Positions 22,678-33,276 of a DNA stretch of 64,000 nt are shown one piece after another. The number at the start of each line of letters is the position of its first letter. Within the stretch, counting starts at the first letter, position 1. The translations under genes were made by a program, and so were the position numbers. Under the pieces are notes generated by a model. It did not search any database, was not told the origin of the DNA, and saw only the letters and a list, made by a program, of their open reading frames with translations. Location of the stretch: assembly GCF_902167145.1 (NCBI RefSeq), contig NC_050099.1:14894434-14958433 (forward strand), written 5' to 3'. Source of the stretch: Zea mays. Taxonomy: Eukaryota > Streptophyta > Magnoliopsida > Poales > Poaceae.

Positions 22678-23011
22678 GACCATCTCTAACAATACCTTAA
22701 TTCAGTGTCTATCTTGAAATATAAGGTTTAACTCATAAAACACAACTCCAATAATATTCTATTTTATAATTTTTTTATCATAAAAATATAGAACAAACAA
22801 TAAGGTAGCCTTAATATACTATGCCCTATATTAATGTCATATCCTCTTGTTTTCTGCATTACCATTAACCTAATGTATTTTATTTCCTAAAATACATGAT
22901 TTAGGGTTTAAGTATTGGAGCTCAATTTGTTTTTAGTGTCCTAAACATTTTAAATGATATGGTAATTTACTTTTTTGTGCACTAACTTAAGGCGCCTTGT
23001 TAGAGATGCTC
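22678..23011. mobile_element. PIF/Harbinger-type MITE (334 bp), TSD TTA
   Basis: The left end GACCATCTCTAACAA matches the reverse complement of the right end (GAGCATCTCTAACAA) at 14 of 15 bases. Both sides carry TTA (22675-22677 and 23012-23014), the usual PIF/Harbinger duplication. The interior is AT-rich and non-coding, so it would depend on a transposase from elsewhere. Confidence 0.75.
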
Positions 23012-23354
23012 TTATGCCATTCTCAATGGTAGTTTTATCTCACTGTTTCCAATGCTACCATGTCAAGATTTGTCTAGAAAACAATGTTTCCATAGTTTCA
23101 TCCCCATGAAACTCCCTCATCTCCTACGAGACACTCTCATATATGTCTTCATTTAATTTTTTTTTTGAAAAAGGACACGGCAAGAGCATTGCCATGGCCA
23201 AAAATTTATTAGAAAGGGACACTTACAAACACTGGAAAGGAAAAGGAAAAACAACACTAGGGTAGAGGGGGGCAAAGAAAAGAAAAGAAGCACTAGCAAA
23301 ACAGCCCACTAGAAACCCAGCACGCCACACAAACAAAACGCTAAAACGCTAAAA

Positions 23355-26300
23355 TTAACTAGAAGCTCTTTGCGGGTTGAAATCTTCTTTGACGAAGTTG
23401 GCCACTTCTCGCTCGCTCTTCTCAAGACCATGAAAGATTCTTCGATTTCTTTCTTTCCAAATCTCCCACCAAAAGTAAATACAGAGACCATCGAATTCCT
23501 TGCGAGCAGTTTTCTCTACTTTTAGTCTGCACTTCCTCCACCATCCATAGACCGACGAGCACTGGTCCAACTTTGGCAGAGAGGAGAGGTTGTACCACGA
23601 GCTGAGCCAACTCCAACATGATTTTGTGAATATGCAATCTTTTGCTAGATGGCCCACCGTCTCTGGTTCGCGCTTACAAAGCTTGCAGATAGGATCATTA
23701 TTCCAACCTCGCTTCTGAAGATTATTGGCCGTTAGAATTTTGTTATGGAGGAGGGTCCATGCAAAGAACCGACATTTAGGCTCTGTCTTCGCCTTCCAAA
23801 CTGGAGAAAGTTTGAGCTTGGCAAAACTCCCGTGGAACTGAGCCAGGTAAGCACTCTTGGTAGAGTATTCGCCATCTGATGTCCAGCGCCATTTGATTTT
23901 GTCTACTTCCTCAATATTTATATGGACTTCATGGATGGCTTCCCAAAGTCTCACAAATTCAATTATTTCAGTTTCCCCAGAAACCGGAGAAATAAGAGAA
24001 ATCCATGTATTGTTGAGCAGGGCCTTATGTACCTTAATGTTTTTGTGCTTTGCCTTAATGAAGAGATTGGGGGCAATGAGACGCGCCGCCATGCCATTAA
24101 TCCAATTGGAGAACCAGAAAGAAGCAAGGGTCCCATTGCCAACTGTCACCGAAGTTGAAGCATGAAACAAGTCTCTATCTTCTTTGGTACATGGGGTGTC
24201 AAGCCCCGTCCAGGCCCTGTCCCGGTCTCTCCATTGGAACCACATCCAACGGATTCGAAGAGCTCGAGCAAAGCGTTCCAGGTCTACCACTCCAAGACCA
24301 CCAAGATTTTTTGGGCGTGAAACCGTTGGCCAGTTCACAAGGCAAATGCCACCACTCATTACTTCTGGTTCCTCGCCTTTCCAAAGAAACCCTCGTCTAA
24401 TTTTGTCAATTTGCTTCAGTAACCATCTCTGGGCTGGAAATACCGTTAGGTGGTAGATTGGTTGAGAGGACAGAACTGTGTTAACGAGAGTCAATCTACC
24501 CGCTTTGGAGAGCAATTTTCCTTTCCATCTTGGAAGCCTTGCACGAATTTTGTCAACCAGAGGCTGCATCTCAATTCTTCTAAGTTTTCTAGTGTGAAGG
24601 GGCAGACCAAGATATTTTCCAGGGAAAGAGGCAATCTTTCCAGGGAAGCAGTGAAGAAGTGCCTCAACTACACCAGGATGACACCGAATAGGGTACAACT
24701 CTGTTTTACTCATATTAAACTTGAGACCAGAACAATCACTAAAGGTCTGGAGGATGCGCCTTAAAGCATACAGGTCAGAAGCCGACGGCTTTGCAAATAG
24801 TCCAGCGTCGTCAGCATAGAGTGAGCAGTGCAAAGTAGCCAGCTTAGGAAGGGCATGAGAGAGGACGCTCGAGTGAATAGCACGCTCTATAATTCTCTGA
24901 AGTGGATCGATAGCCAAGATGAACAACATCGGAGATAGAGGATCTCCTTGACGAAGGCCACGCTTATGAATGATTTTTTCTTCCTAGTCTGCCATTCATT
25001 AAGATACGCGACGAAGAGGAAGCAAGGATAGCTGAAATCCAATTTCTCCATTTTCTACCGAAACCAAAAGCTTCCAGCACCTCCAAAAGATATGCCCAGC
25101 TAACAGAGTCAAAAGCTTTTGCTATGTCCAACTTGATGAAGAGAGATGGCTTCTTGGATTTGTGCAGCTTCTGGATTACTCTTTGGACATATAAAAAATT
25201 GTCATGAATGCACCTTCCCTTGATAAAGGCATTTTGTGAGCGAGATACTAGTTGTCCCAGTTTTGGAGCCAATCTCTCAGCCAGTACCTTTGTGATTATT
25301 TTTGCTAGGCTATTGATCAAGCTGATCGGTCGAAAGTCCATAAGGTGCAAAGCATTCTCTTTTTTTGGGAGGAGCACAATATTGGCCTCGTTCGCTAGGT
25401 GCAGCTTGTTAGTGCGTAAATTGTAAAACCCACAAAGCGCCGCGGACAAATCGCTTCTTACAATGTCCCAACATTTCTTATAAAACAGCCCAATGAAACC
25501 GTCTGGGCCCGGAGCGCGTTGCGAAGGCATGAGATGAATAATCCTCTTAATTTCGTTTTCTGAAAAAGGAGCTTCGAGGTCTGAAAGGTCAGTTTGCTCA
25601 TATCCTAAGGCTGTCCAATCCAAGGAGGAATTTCTGGCTGGGGGAACCCCTAAGATGGAATTATAGAAGTTAAATATAGCTTCCTCCTTGTCTTGTTGTG
25701 TCATGACAATGCCTGTTTCTGATTGTAGCTCTTTTATGAAATGCTGATTACGTCGAATATTAGCATGCAGATGGAAGAATTTAGTATTTGCATCACCTTG
25801 TTTGATCCATTTCAATCTCGAATGTTGTTTCGCTCTTGATTTCTGCATGGCAGCTAGCCCCAAAGATTTAGCCTTCAAGGAGCGAAGCAGGTGAAGTTCA
25901 ATCTCAGAGAGCTGTCTCCGCTCCTGCGCTTTTTCTAAGCAGAGAAGGACGACCTGAACAATGGCTAATTGTAACTCAATGTTACCAACTTGTTGCGCTT
26001 TCCAAATTTTTATTGATGTGGCCAAACGTCGCATCTTAATATGTAGCCTTAGGATTGCGTCTCTCGTATCTACCGACTGGCTCCAAGATGCTTGCACCAT
26101 CTCTAAGAAACCGGGAAGAGTAGACCAGAATGCTTCAAAGCGAAAACCTTTATAAAAGTTATAATTAACATTACCCTGTAGGAATAATGGAGAATGGTCT
26201 GAGCCCATGGACGCTATCGCTTGAAGGTCCGAATTTGGGAAGAGATCAAGCCACTCAGTTGTAGCAAAGAAATGATCTATTCTGGACAACGTAGGTGAAT

Positions 26301-26886
26301 CTTGCCCATTGCTCCAAGTGAATCGTTTGCCGTTGAGAGCGATCTCCATAACTTGCAGGTCGTCTAAAGTTCTATTGAACCGCTGGATCATGTTCATGCT
26401 AATTCTATTGTTGTTTTTGTCTTGCGCCGAGCAAATTAGATTAAAATCACCAAGTAACAACCAAGCCGGTTTTACTGTAGTTTTAAGCGAGGAGAGCTCG
26501 GCGAGGAAGTTTATTTTGTCTTGCTCTGTCTGTGGGCCATAAACTGAAGAAATTGTCCAACAAGTGCCATCCGCTCTAGAGACAATGTTAGCAGAAATAG
26601 TGTGTGGCGTAGACGAGAGACTTTGTAAGTCAAAAAAACGATCGGAAGCAGCGACAATAATTCCCCCGGACGCCCCTGTTGCTGGAATAAACATTGACTG
26701 ATTTGCTAGGTTTGGGCCTAGAGTTTCCTTTAGGAGGATGTCATTCCAGACTGAGATTTTGGTCTCCTGGAGGCAAACAATCGAGGCTCTTGAGGAAATA
26801 ATTAGATTGCGTACACTTGCCCGTTTTGCCGCTGCATTAAGACCCCTAACGTTCCAGCAAAGGATCTTACAGTCTAAAGCTGACAT
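23355..26886 (-). pseudogene. LINE ORF2: endonuclease, reverse transcriptase and zinc-binding domain, one frameshift
   Basis: ATG 26886 begins MSALDCKILCWNVRGLN, an APE-type endonuclease start. QETK, LLGDFNLI and GSDHSPL follow as endonuclease motifs. The reverse transcriptase has RAPGPDGF, FRPISLINS, KLDIAKAFDSV and the catalytic LYADDAG. The C-terminal zf-RVT region includes WTLLHNKIL and the CKLC motif. Endonuclease nicks target DNA and the polymerase copies element RNA there. The frame breaks in a T6 run (24974-24979 on +): reading one base fewer restores continuity between RLGRK and the RQGDPLSPML motif. About 1,177 codons in total. One base from intact, so either recent decay or a sequence error. 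Confidence 0.9.
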
Positions 26887-27332
26887 TTGATAAAAGAGCA
26901 ATCGCTAAGATCTTTGGAGAAATATGAGGTAACAATCCGAGGAGAGGGTGGCGTGCTGGCTGAACAAGCCCCAAACAAAGCAGGCCAAACCCAAGTCCGT
27001 ACGCTAAATGTAGACCATACATCCAACAGCAACTAAGCCCCAAACTGGAGTGACTAGAACACATCCGACAATCAGAAACTTTAAAAAAGACCACTGCAAC
27101 ACCTTGATTAAACATGATGAAACCCAAAGACGCTAGTAGAGTAGACTCAAGGCTTAAGCCACCTCCATCTCAAGCGGTGCTGGAGCCACAGATCCTCCAG
27201 CATGGAGTTTCTTCTTCATCTTGCCCTTGCTTTGCTTGCCATGGTTCACCAGAGTGATGATCGCCTCTGCTTTCCTCTCGGATAGGGGCTGTTCAAAATG
27301 TCGCGCAAGCTGTTCCACAACATCAAGCTTTG

Positions 27333-29993
27333 TCAATATTTTTTGGGGGAGAGAGCATTCAGTTTTTTAACTAGAAGGTCTTCTGCAATTTGAATAGTCC
27401 CTTTGCCGGTTCTGCTTTCAGCTTTTTTAGCTAGCCTGGAGCTTCTACGCTGCTTTTGCATGGGAGAGCTGTGGTTAGTATTGTCTATGTTATGATGCAT
27501 GTGGCTCTCGCTGTTTGGAGTGTGGTTAGGAAAATCATTGATGTGTTCAGCATTTCTAGAATTATCACCTGGTGGTTGCTCTATAAGTAATGGTACTGGG
27601 ATAGGTTTAGATATGGAAATCAGGAAATCATCAATGTTGTGTACCTCTGAATTAGGCCTGATTTCCTCCTGCAGGGGCGCCACCAAAGGGGCAGGCCCCA
27701 TCACCTGCATAGTTTCCACCTGGATGTTGTACTCCATGGTAGCTTCACTGGTCAGCCCTGGAAGAGCAGCTAGCATGTACTCCCTGTCCTCCGCTGAATG
27801 GATCAACTGCATAATCTTGGATGCACGCAGCGCTTGCGCTTCTGAAACAGCAGCACCATATAGCACTTCATCAAGCATTGGGTCATTACGTGGATGAAAG
27901 GTAGAAACAGCAAGAGGGAGAATACTAGAAGCTGGATCAACGCTGGGCAACAGCTGCACAATAGGGTTCACTCCCAGGACCACAGCCAAAGGGCTGGCGA
28001 AGGAGACACGCTTGCCGGAGGGCTTCCTCTTGGGGCGCCATATGAGCTTAGTGCTCAACGCCTGCGCACCATGTCCCCAGGCAAGGTGGGGGGGCTCGAA
28101 GGGGCGACGCCAAAAAGGGGTGGGAGTGCGATTCCAGCGACGCCTACTAGAGGAGACGCAGTCCTCCACCTCACCATGGCAGAGCCCCCCCCGCTCCCAC
28201 CCCGAGCGACTGCGATGGCGACGGCGCCCGCGATCGTTGCAGTCGTCATCATGGTCTTCATGGTCGTCACGACGCCGGTGCAGGGGGTCACGCGCGACAG
28301 CACGGCCACGCTCCCTGCGAGCTCCCAGATGGTCAGGAACACCATAGTGCCACTCAAACATGCAGCAACGCATCCGGCCAGGTTCAGCTCCCCCACCAAG
28401 GAAGAAAGAGAGATCATCCACCACCTCCAAGTGAATAAGCACTCTGTAAGAAAGGTCGTGCTTGATGCCCCTTGGATCCTCCATCTCCCTATCAGGATCA
28501 GTGATGGTTAGTCTCACCTCGCGGGGGATCTTGCTAGGATCTTCACTCCATGCCCATAGATCAAAAGTGCGAGTTCGCTTGTGAGGCATGGTCTTCTCGT
28601 CCAACACATGGACGGCACAGTGGTTTCCAATGATCTGGGCAGCAACGTCCTTGTTCCAGGCGTGCACTGGGACACCCTCCAGCCGTAGCCGAACATGAAA
28701 GTCCCAGCGCGCCACAGAGCTGTAGCGTTGTTCATTCCACTCAGCAAAGCAGAAAACCCAGCCACGGTGATGGAGGCGACTTTGGTGTAGCACCCTTCTC
28801 TGATCTTGCTGCTCCTCAAAGATGATGAGGTACTGCTCCGGATGATGCTTCAAAACCTTCATCTTGTTTCCTCTGATCCCTAGTTGCTCGGATAGTGCTT
28901 CAATGACATGCCTGGGCTCTGAGGCATGGCTGTTGCCATCATGAGAGCACACCACCGATTTACCAACCAGGCTGTCCCTCTCACGCTTAATCTCTCCATT
29001 TGCCGACACCGCACAGTCCACACGCCCTGGCCGTGCGCGCGGGTCGCCGGGGTATGTGGCCATGGCCTGGTGACCACCCTTGACAACTTGGAGGTAGGAT
29101 TTGTACGGTGGTTCAGAGATTGGAGATGAAGTTTTGCTATGCTGTTCAACAATCTTCAAACTGCTCTCTTTATAGGAGGGGCAATGAGAGGCTTGGTGCC
29201 CATCCTTGTGACATCTCCAACATTTAGTGGGCTTAGTACAGGCTGCAGCTCTGTGGTTGGTGGCGAAACAATTACAGCACTTACCCTGAACGTGCTTCAA
29301 AAATCTTTTTTTCCTCTCTTCTTGCTCCTCTTTGGAGATGGGTCTTTGCGAGGCCTGGGCAGAGCGAGCGTTGCGCCTGTCTTTCCTCCACCAGAAGGGA
29401 GGCTTAACCATCTCCCAACCTGCATCGGCGACTTCAATGTTGCTGCTTTCCTTCCTCGGAGGGCTCAGGCTTGTAGGCGTTGAATGCTCTGAATGAGGAT
29501 GGGCTGTCACTCCCTTACTGTAGCGCGCGTGCTCCGGTTGAAACATTGCATTAAAGCTGGCGAAACGACCGGCCTTCTGATTTGGGAAAGGAGAGCTTGA
29601 ATGGGCTTCGACTGCCTGCCATTTGGCCTTCTCTTCGTAGCTGAATCTTGCCCTGCACAGATTACCTTCAGAGCCCCGGTGGGACTCAAGGATGGGATCT
29701 GTCCGAAGGATGAAGGGGCTGCCCGAGGGATGGGAGCGGCGGAGCAGATCATGGAGGAGCGGATCTGGTGGAGCGGCATTGAATCTGTCCGGTCGCTGTC
29801 GGTCTGCAGGGTTTGAAGCGCTGTAGGGGAGCGATAGGGACTGGGAGACAATCTTTTGAAGAGCCAGAGGGGCTTGCGCAGAAGCCTGCAGCAGATCCGG
29901 CAGGGGGCAGGAATGGCTGGCTGCCGGCCGGCCAAGGGAGGGTGGCGGCGGTGGGAGGGGGCACGGAGGGGAGGGGGAGGGAGGGCGCCCCAT
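27333..29993 (-). CDS. LINE ORF1: RNA-binding protein with CCHC zinc knuckle
   Basis: The frame of 886 residues starts at ATG 29993 (MGRPPSPSPPCPLPPPP). It holds a proline/serine-rich N terminus, then a double knuckle with CCNCFATNHRAAAC and CWRCHKDGHQASHC near residues 230-270. A domain resembling the DUF4283-type region of plant LINE ORF1 proteins follows, then an arginine/aspartate-rich middle and a basic tail. The protein would coat LINE RNA. The frame ends at 27333 just after a T6 run at 27339-27344. In the next frame an open stretch to 27154 with predicted helix (LDVVEQLARHFEQPLSERKAE) probably belongs to the original C terminus, so a one-base slip is suspected. Confidence 0.85.
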   Translation of the reverse strand: MGRPPSPSPPCPLPPPPPSLGRPAASHSCPLPDLLQASAQAPLALQKIVSQSLSLPYSASNPADRQRPDRFNAAPPDPLLHDLLRRSHPSGSPFILRTDPILESHRGSEGNLCRARFSYEEKAKWQAVEAHSSSPFPNQKAGRFASFNAMFQPEHARYSKGVTAHPHSEHSTPTSLSPPRKESSNIEVADAGWEMVKPPFWWRKDRRNARSAQASQRPISKEEQEERKKRFLKHVQGKCCNCFATNHRAAACTKPTKCWRCHKDGHQASHCPSYKESSLKIVEQHSKTSSPISEPPYKSYLQVVKGGHQAMATYPGDPRARPGRVDCAVSANGEIKRERDSLVGKSVVCSHDGNSHASEPRHVIEALSEQLGIRGNKMKVLKHHPEQYLIIFEEQQDQRRVLHQSRLHHRGWVFCFAEWNEQRYSSVARWDFHVRLRLEGVPVHAWNKDVAAQIIGNHCAVHVLDEKTMPHKRTRTFDLWAWSEDPSKIPREVRLTITDPDREMEDPRGIKHDLSYRVLIHLEVVDDLSFFLGGGAEPGRMRCCMFEWHYGVPDHLGARRERGRAVARDPLHRRRDDHEDHDDDCNDRGRRRHRSRSGWERGGLCHGEVEDCVSSSRRRWNRTPTPFWRRPFEPPHLAWGHGAQALSTKLIWRPKRKPSGKRVSFASPLAVVLGVNPIVQLLPSVDPASSILPLAVSTFHPRNDPMLDEVLYGAAVSEAQALRASKIMQLIHSAEDREYMLAALPGLTSEATMEYNIQVETMQVMGPAPLVAPLQEEIRPNSEVHNIDDFLISISKPIPVPLLIEQPPGDNSRNAEHINDFPNHTPNSESHMHHNIDNTNHSSPMQKQRRSSRLAKKAESRTGKGTIQIAEDLLVKKLNALSPKKY

Positions 29994-30124
29994 CTCCTAA
30001 CTGAGTTAGTTAGATGGTCTGAACAACATGTCTTCATTTAATTACATATCATAATATTTGCTTATGTGACATGTCATTTAATGGGAATGAAACTCTTATG
30101 AAACTTCCACTGAGAATGGTCTTA

Positions 30125-30526
30125 GAGATTTTTGTATCTTGGTTTTTGAAAGAAAAAGAAGGGACAACTCTTGATTTAGAATACCTTCACCAGATCTAAT
30201 TTTTATTTTTAATCTACTTTAAGTTATTAAGAAAACAGAATTTTAGAGTATAGAGGATATGTGCTCCAGTCCAGCAGATTGAGTACATCCCCTTAATACA
30301 TGGGACCACCTGTCAATGAAAAAAATTATCTCCTCCCTTCTCTTGGTGCTTCGTCTTCTCTCAATACTAGAGGCGCACGACTGTGACTGCGGCATCGGTC
30401 TTATCAGAACGCGGCTATGACAGTGGCCTACCTAGCGTGAGGCTCATCTTCCTAGTGCGCCGACACAGAGGTCTATATGACAGCATGCTATTGCCGGGTG
30501 CACAGAGCACAGTAGCGCTCTCACGT
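30125..30526. other. Intergenic, nothing recognised
   Basis: Mixed-composition DNA with no long frame, terminal repeats or gene resemblance. Confidence 0.4.
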
Positions 30527-30642
30527 GGGACGCGGGTCCTCTGAATTTGTGAATTTGCGCAGTTGTGTCACTGCACGTGGGACTCAGTCCTGCTCAGTCC
30601 CGCGTGTCAGTGACCCATCCATAAATTCAGAGGATCCTAATC
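30527..30642. mobile_element. Small Mutator-type foldback MITE candidate (116 bp), 9-bp direct repeat CTCTCACGT
   Basis: The arms GGGTCCTCTGAATTT (30534-30548) and AAATTCAGAGGATCC (30623-30637) pair with one mismatch. An inner palindrome around GTCACTG and CAGTGAC extends the hairpin. The 9-bp sequence CTCTCACGT lies at 30518-30526 and 30643-30651, the duplication length of Mutator-like elements. No coding capacity. Confidence 0.55.
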
Positions 30643-30728
30643 CTCTCACGTAGTGTAATGGTAGCGTGGGGCGCATAGGTCAGTGATATACAAGGTAAAA
30701 GCGAATGAGAAAATTGTTCGTTATTGCC

Positions 30729-31988
30729 TAGGGATGGCAGTTGCACCATATGCATGGTGCTCACGGGTTTTGTATTTATTGGATGCGGGTCTGGTGTTAA
30801 ATTTTATCTATAGATCTTAATATCATAATATGATCTAACCAGTAAAATGAACAGTTTGGGGTCGTTTGGGACGACTCTGCCACTGCTCCGACTCTACCTC
30901 CTGGATGGAGCTCGGAAACGGCTCTCAATCGAGAGCAGGAGCTGAAACTGTCCAAGGAAGTGGAGCCCCCAATTTGTAGCTTCGTACCGCTCCCACGCGC
31001 ACGCGCAAGGCGCAGCCCTCTCCCACACAATTCGTTGTCGTCTTCTTCCTTAGGTTAGCTCATCGCCCTTTCTTGTGCTCGCCCTTCCTCAGGTGGCTCT
31101 CGCTCGACCTTCCTTGCTGCATGGACATGTTGAACTCACCTCGTTGCTCCTTCCTCAATGAAGTGGAGTCTAAGACCATGCCCAAAAGATTTGCCGCTTG
31201 TGCTTTGCTTGCCTCCTTGTGCGCACGCACACGGATCCACCCAATGAAACAGCCATGACATTCGGTGATCCAAAAGCCGGATCGAGGAGCCAGAGCGCTG
31301 CTTCTCACATGGGTTGTCACCACTCCACCGGTCCTCGTCGTGGCCATGGCCGTCAAGGAGGAGGTCGACGTCGAAGCTCTAGAGCATGATGTCCAAGTTG
31401 GCCTACATCTCTATCCCCGTGTCCAGCTTAGCTGGCTCCGCCTACGATGATGAGACGACGATCCACGATACGGCAAGCAAAGCACGAGACGCAATGACAG
31501 GCAGCCGGAGCTGTTTTGTCAAACGATTTGCAAAAAAACACTAGCTTACGAGGAGCTACTCCTTTGAAGGAGTCGGGGTCATTTTCAAAGGAGGCACAAA
31601 CGAGCCCTTAGAGTTGGGTGTGACTTTTGACCCGGTGGTGCTCAATAATCCATATAATAGTAACTTTGAGTTCTTTTTCACACAAAATTTTGGTCCATCC
31701 TAATGAAACCTTAGGCCATCTATTCATCTTTTCACTTATTTAAAATTTGAATTGATATTGCATTATGTAGTATGTGTTTATAAATAATTATATGTGATGT
31801 GTTTTACGTGTTTCTTTTTCATTTGTGGTGCTTTTATTTAATTATTTGCATTTGTTAATCACCTAGCGGTTACAGGTGTAGGTGTAAAAATTCACCCATT
31901 AGGCATTATGAGTGTGAGTGTGGCTTAATGTGTCAATATGTGTGGGTGGTTGCTCCACCCGCACCACACCGACCCATTGTCATCCCTA
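30729..31988. mobile_element. Non-autonomous hAT element (1.26 kb including an insertion), 8-bp imperfect TSD
   Basis: The ends TAGGGATGGCA and TGTCATCCCTA are imperfect inverted repeats of a type common in plant hAT elements. The flanking octamers TTATTGCC (30721-30728) and TTGTTGCC (31989-31996) match at 7 of 8 bases, and hAT elements duplicate 8 bp. There is no transposase frame. A second inverted-repeat element sits inside at 30858-31608. Confidence 0.6.
30858..31608. mobile_element. Inverted-repeat element inside the hAT (Tourist-like candidate, 751 bp)
   Basis: The left end GGGGTCGTTTGG and the reverse complement of the right end (GGGCTCGTTTG) are similar. The flanks TTT (30855-30857) and TTA (31609-31611) could be a diverged 3-bp duplication. 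The interior has short open frames but nothing recognisable. Confidence 0.4.
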
Positions 31989-32051
31989 TTGTTGCCCTCT
32001 ATTTGAGAGAAGAGGAGAGATTTTGGGGGATCAAAAGAACTTTTGGGTAAA

Positions 32052-33276
32052 TGAAAGGGAAATATGCCCTTGGCCATTTCTATAAATATTTTGGTGATTA
32101 GATGCCCAACACATATTGTTTTAGTGGATATGTGCTAAAGTGCTAAAGAGATGCAAATCAAGAATCAAGGTATGTCTCTAGCCTTAGTGAATTGTTATTG
32201 GTACTAGCATATTCCTCTAAGTGCTAGGAACCTTGTCAAACAAAATGAGATTGGAGAAGGTTGGTAGTGCCCAGCCAGACTTGCACTAGCCTGCGGGTTC
32301 AACGGACTGTCCGGTGTGCACCGGACAGTGTTTGGTGCCTAGGCAAGCGCGTCGACGAACTCGTTGCTCTCAGAAATTGTTGGGGACGCTGTGGCTAAAA
32401 TTCACTAGACTGTCCGGTGAGTCAGCTGCGCCCGCGCCAAGGGTCGACAGCGGAATCAGCGTGCAATCAACGGCCGACGCGTGGCTTGAGCCAACGGTCA
32501 CCAGGCCACACTGGACTATCCGGTGTGCCAAGGGAACCCTTGCTGCAATGGTCGACTTCGCCAAATAACGAAGGAGATCGTGCACTGTTCATGTCCGATG
32601 GTGCACCGAACTGATTGGTGCGCCCACGGACAGAAGGCAACTATTGCCTAACAAATGGAGCTCCAACAGCTCCTAGCTGCCTTGGGGCTATAAAAGGGAC
32701 CCATAGGCGCATGGAGCAGAACGCCAAGCCTCCATTGAACATCCTAAGATGTCTAGACTCCGCAAATACGCATACGATTCATTGCCTTTGAGATTTGAGC
32801 ACTTGTTTGAGTTGTGAACTCGATGCGCTATGTTTTGTGCTCGTTTGTTGACTTGTGTGTGTGTCGTTGCTGTGACTCTAGCTCTTGCATGTGTTTCTAC
32901 TCCCACCTTACTCTTGTGGTTTCATTGTGATCAATCTTGTAAGGGTGAGAGGCTCTAGTTTGTAGATATTCCTCACAAAGGGGATAAACTTGAGATAGAG
33001 AACCGTGATATTCAAGTGTATCATTGGATCACTTGAAAGGGGTTGAGTGCAACCCTCGTCCGTTGGGATGCCACAACGTGGACTAGGCAAGTGTTCCACT
33101 TGGCCGAACCACGGGATAAAAATCGTCATGTCAACTCTCTTTATTCTTGTGCGATTGTCTTTATTTCTACTCACTTTATAATTGCTCTAAGTTTAATACT
33201 CATCTTGTGAAGAGCAATTAAGTGAAGAAGTTGTCTCCCTCTATAGTCATAGCATCTTGGTTTTGATTTCACTAAC
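32052..33276 (+). repeat. Truncated Sirevirus-type LTR, no internal region attached
   Basis: The start TGAAAGGGAAATATGCC and the GGACTGTCCGGTG palindromes (near 32300-32330 and 32405-32420) are typical of Ji/Opie-type LTRs. A TATA-like TATAAAAG occurs at 32691-32698. Preceding bases are GTAAA. The expected CTTTCA end is absent because the next element joins near 33277, so a matching target duplication cannot be shown. It could be a solo LTR or one end of an element whose rest lies beyond the window. Confidence 0.65.

Larger units (their letters stand above)
23159..30027 (-). mobile_element. L1-type LINE (Cin4-like group), nearly complete, 16-bp TSD
   Basis: The element reads right to left and has two ORFs. 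Its 3' end is an A-tail seen as ten T on the + strand (23157-23166). A perfect 16-bp duplication ATGTCTTCATTTAATT flanks it (23143-23158 and 30028-30043), as expected for target-primed reverse transcription. Length is about 6.87 kb. ORF1 starts only about 34 bp from the 5' end, so the 5' untranslated region is very short or partly lost. Each ORF has one apparent frameshift in a run of six identical bases. Confidence 0.93.
23015..30121. mobile_element. Second PIF/Harbinger-type MITE (222 bp without the LINE), split by the LINE, TSD TTA
   Basis: The left arm 23015-23158 starts TGCCATTCTCAATGG and the right arm 30044-30121 ends CCACTGAGAATGGTC. These pair as imperfect terminal inverted repeats. 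TTA flanks both sides (23012-23014 and 30122-30124), and the left TTA is shared with the preceding MITE. The LINE inserted inside it and duplicated 16 bp of MITE sequence. Confidence 0.65.

Noticed and set aside
31030..31450. Short overlapping frames in the inverted-repeat element within the hAT
   Set aside because: No recognisable peptide, and frames on both strands are about equally long, as expected by chance in GC-rich DNA.
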